A program made the translations under genes and the position numbers. From positions 1,055,601 through 1,119,600 of the forward strand of contig NZ_SNYC01000003.1 of the NCBI RefSeq assembly GCF_004362715.1: DNA of 64,000 bases, written 5' to 3'. The stretch is from Pedobacter metabolipauper (GTDB lineage Bacteria > Bacteroidota > Bacteroidia > Sphingobacteriales > Sphingobacteriaceae). Below are positions 62,778 through 64,000 of the stretch, piece by piece; positions within the stretch are counted from its first letter, which is position 1; the number at the start of each line of letters is the position of its first letter. Under the pieces are notes generated by a model that saw only the letters and a program-made list of their open reading frames with translations, was not told the origin of the DNA and did no database searches.

Positions 62778-64000
62778 ATAGGTAAACGAATGATAAACAC
62801 AGCACCATTAATTTGATTTGCCGCTACAGAAACCGAACCTTTATAATACTCAATCATCTGCTTAACAAAGCTTAAACCAAGGCCATAGCCCTTAATATCA
62901 TGAATATTGCCTTTTGGTATTCTAAAAAACCGATCAAACACCATCGGCAGGTATTCTGGTGGAATACCAATTCCATTATCGGAAAATGTAATTTCTGCAT
63001 TGCTGCCCACGGCAGTTAATGTAATGTCCAAATGAGCAGTCCCATGGTTGTATTTCAATGCATTATCAATAATATTGGTAAACACATGGATCAGGCTCTC
63101 TATTTCTGCCCGAACACATACTGGCTTTTGCGATGGCTGAAATTTAATAACGGCTTTATGATGTAATGATTGAGGCTCCATTTCTTTGATGGCCTTTCTA
63201 AGTACGTCGTTTAATTCTATTTCTGGCAGATCCTTTTTAACGTTTTTCTTAAATCTATTTAAGGTTAAGATCTGGGTGGTTAAGCCAGACAACTTTTCTG
63301 CCTGGTAACTAATAATATCTAAATAACCTTTTTGGGTATTTCTGTCGTGATCAAATGTTTTGAGAGACTCGGCCGTAATGCGGATGGATGATAAGGGCGT
63401 ATTGATCTCGTGTGTTATGTTATTTATAAAATCATCTTTGAGTTCTGCCAGTTTATGCTGGGACAATAATGTTTTTACGGTATATGCAAAGCAAAAAATA
63501 GTAATACTGATCAACAATAAAGAACTGATGATCAACCATTTCATTTCTTTTAAAAAGAAATAATCCGGACTTTCAAAACCAGCCGAGATCATTTCTTTCC
63601 GGTATGGCCTTCTTAATGCCGCATTTACCTTTTGGGTTAGGTAAGATTGCTGATCCGGGTTTTTAGGGTTTAATATAAAACCGGAATGAATTCCTTTTGC
63701 GGAGAGTTCCTCCGTATAAAAGCGGGAAAGCACTTTGATGTTTAAATTACTGGCCTCATACGCCGTTTCTAAGCTATCGCCCAACCGCGCTGTATAATAA
63801 TAAATATTACCATCATGCAGGTCTTTTTTTAAAATAACATCACCGAAATGATCAATGAGCAGCTTTTTGGCTTTCGGAGTAACTTTCGTCAATTTCTCTT
63901 TATAATCAGTCAAACCAAAAGTTGCACCCTTCTGTCCTTTAACATACGGATGGGTATCATTAATGTGAAAAATGGTGCTGAGCTTTCTGTTATCAAGATT
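62771..64000 (-). CDS. Sensor histidine kinase, 5' end beyond the window
   Basis: The frame is open to the window edge, so the gene is partial: at least 409 codons lie here, the first ones reading NLDNRKLSTIFHIND. A sensor region is followed by a membrane helix (WLIISSLLLISITIFCFAYTV), HisKA with the phospho-His in NNITHEINTPLSSIRI, and an HATPase with FSDNGIGIP and GYGLGLSFVKQMI. An internal TTG at 63913 is not the likely start. It pairs with the OmpR-type regulator, which it overlaps by 7 nt. Confidence 0.92.
   Translation of the reverse strand, partial: NLDNRKLSTIFHINDTHPYVKGQKGATFGLTDYKEKLTKVTPKAKKLLIDHFGDVILKKDLHDGNIYYYTARLGDSLETAYEASNLNIKVLSRFYTEELSAKGIHSGFILNPKNPDQQSYLTQKVNAALRRPYRKEMISAGFESPDYFFLKEMKWLIISSLLLISITIFCFAYTVKTLLSQHKLAELKDDFINNITHEINTPLSSIRITAESLKTFDHDRNTQKGYLDIISYQAEKLSGLTTQILTLNRFKKNVKKDLPEIELNDVLRKAIKEMEPQSLHHKAVIKFQPSQKPVCVRAEIESLIHVFTNIIDNALKYNHGTAHLDITLTAVGSNAEITFSDNGIGIPPEYLPMVFDRFFRIPKGNIHDIKGYGLGLSFVKQMIEYYKGSVSVAANQINGAVFIIRLPIC

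Overview
The window comes from a Bacteroidota genome, most likely Sphingobacteriaceae (Pedobacter-like). This is inferred from family content: a hybrid two-component regulator, LytS/LytTR pairs, a TonB-dependent receptor without a SusD, DUF5916, DUF3667, DUF4256, DUF4180, DUF6624 and DUF6766 proteins. Many promoters also fit the Bacteroidota pattern TTTG - about 20 nt - TAnnTTTG, and Shine-Dalgarno sequences are rare. There is no phage, insertion sequence or CRISPR array. The region is chromosomal and very rich in signal transduction.

Layout. 1-2.6 kb: an SRPBCC protein, a duplicated DUF6766 membrane protein, a PadR/membrane-protein pair with a palindromic operator, and a small lipoprotein. 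2.8-9.0 kb: a four-gene minus-strand signalling operon (CheB/CheR-PAS fusion, PAS histidine kinase, stand-alone CheB, NarL-type regulator). 9.1-17.3 kb: a hybrid two-component sensor divergent from a GH2 and a GH127-like glycosidase, probably a small arabinose/plant-glycan locus. 17.4-19.5 kb: Kup potassium transporter and tRNA-Lys. 19.7-25.5 kb: FAD monooxygenase, ArsR-AHSA1 operon, an AraC regulator with an alpha/beta hydrolase, and a LytS/LytTR pair. 25.7-31.6 kb: two S41 peptidases, then an AraC regulator with an SDR. 31.9-38.5 kb: DEAD-box helicase, adenylate cyclase-like protein, assorted DUF genes, a DsbD-N-like protein and an orphan histidine kinase. 38.7-43.3 kb: MsrA, and a TonB-dependent receptor divergent from a second LytS/LytTR pair. 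43.4-48.4 kb: CE2-like esterase, stress-type small proteins, a microORF-DUF4180 pair and an SDR with an AraC regulator. 48.4-50 kb: an 11-bp tandem array and an ECF sigma-factor operon. 50-58 kb: DUF5916, DoxX, LemA-DUF2207, DUF6624 and an erythromycin-esterase-like protein. 58-64 kb: a third LytS/LytTR pair, a gene remnant with an intact promoter, a GDSL hydrolase, a degenerate M23 protein and an OmpR/kinase pair cut by the window end.

The most unusual features are: a 9-bp repeat (TCAACGTTC) placed in frame in two unrelated genes in opposite coding orientation; a strictly 11-bp-periodic CGAA array in non-coding DNA; the chemoreceptor-free CheB/CheR operon; operator-like repeats at the PadR, ArsR, AraC and SDR promoters; a 28-codon ORF ahead of DUF4180; and several genes whose -7 box lies only 3-4 nt from the start codon, which suggests leaderless mRNAs.
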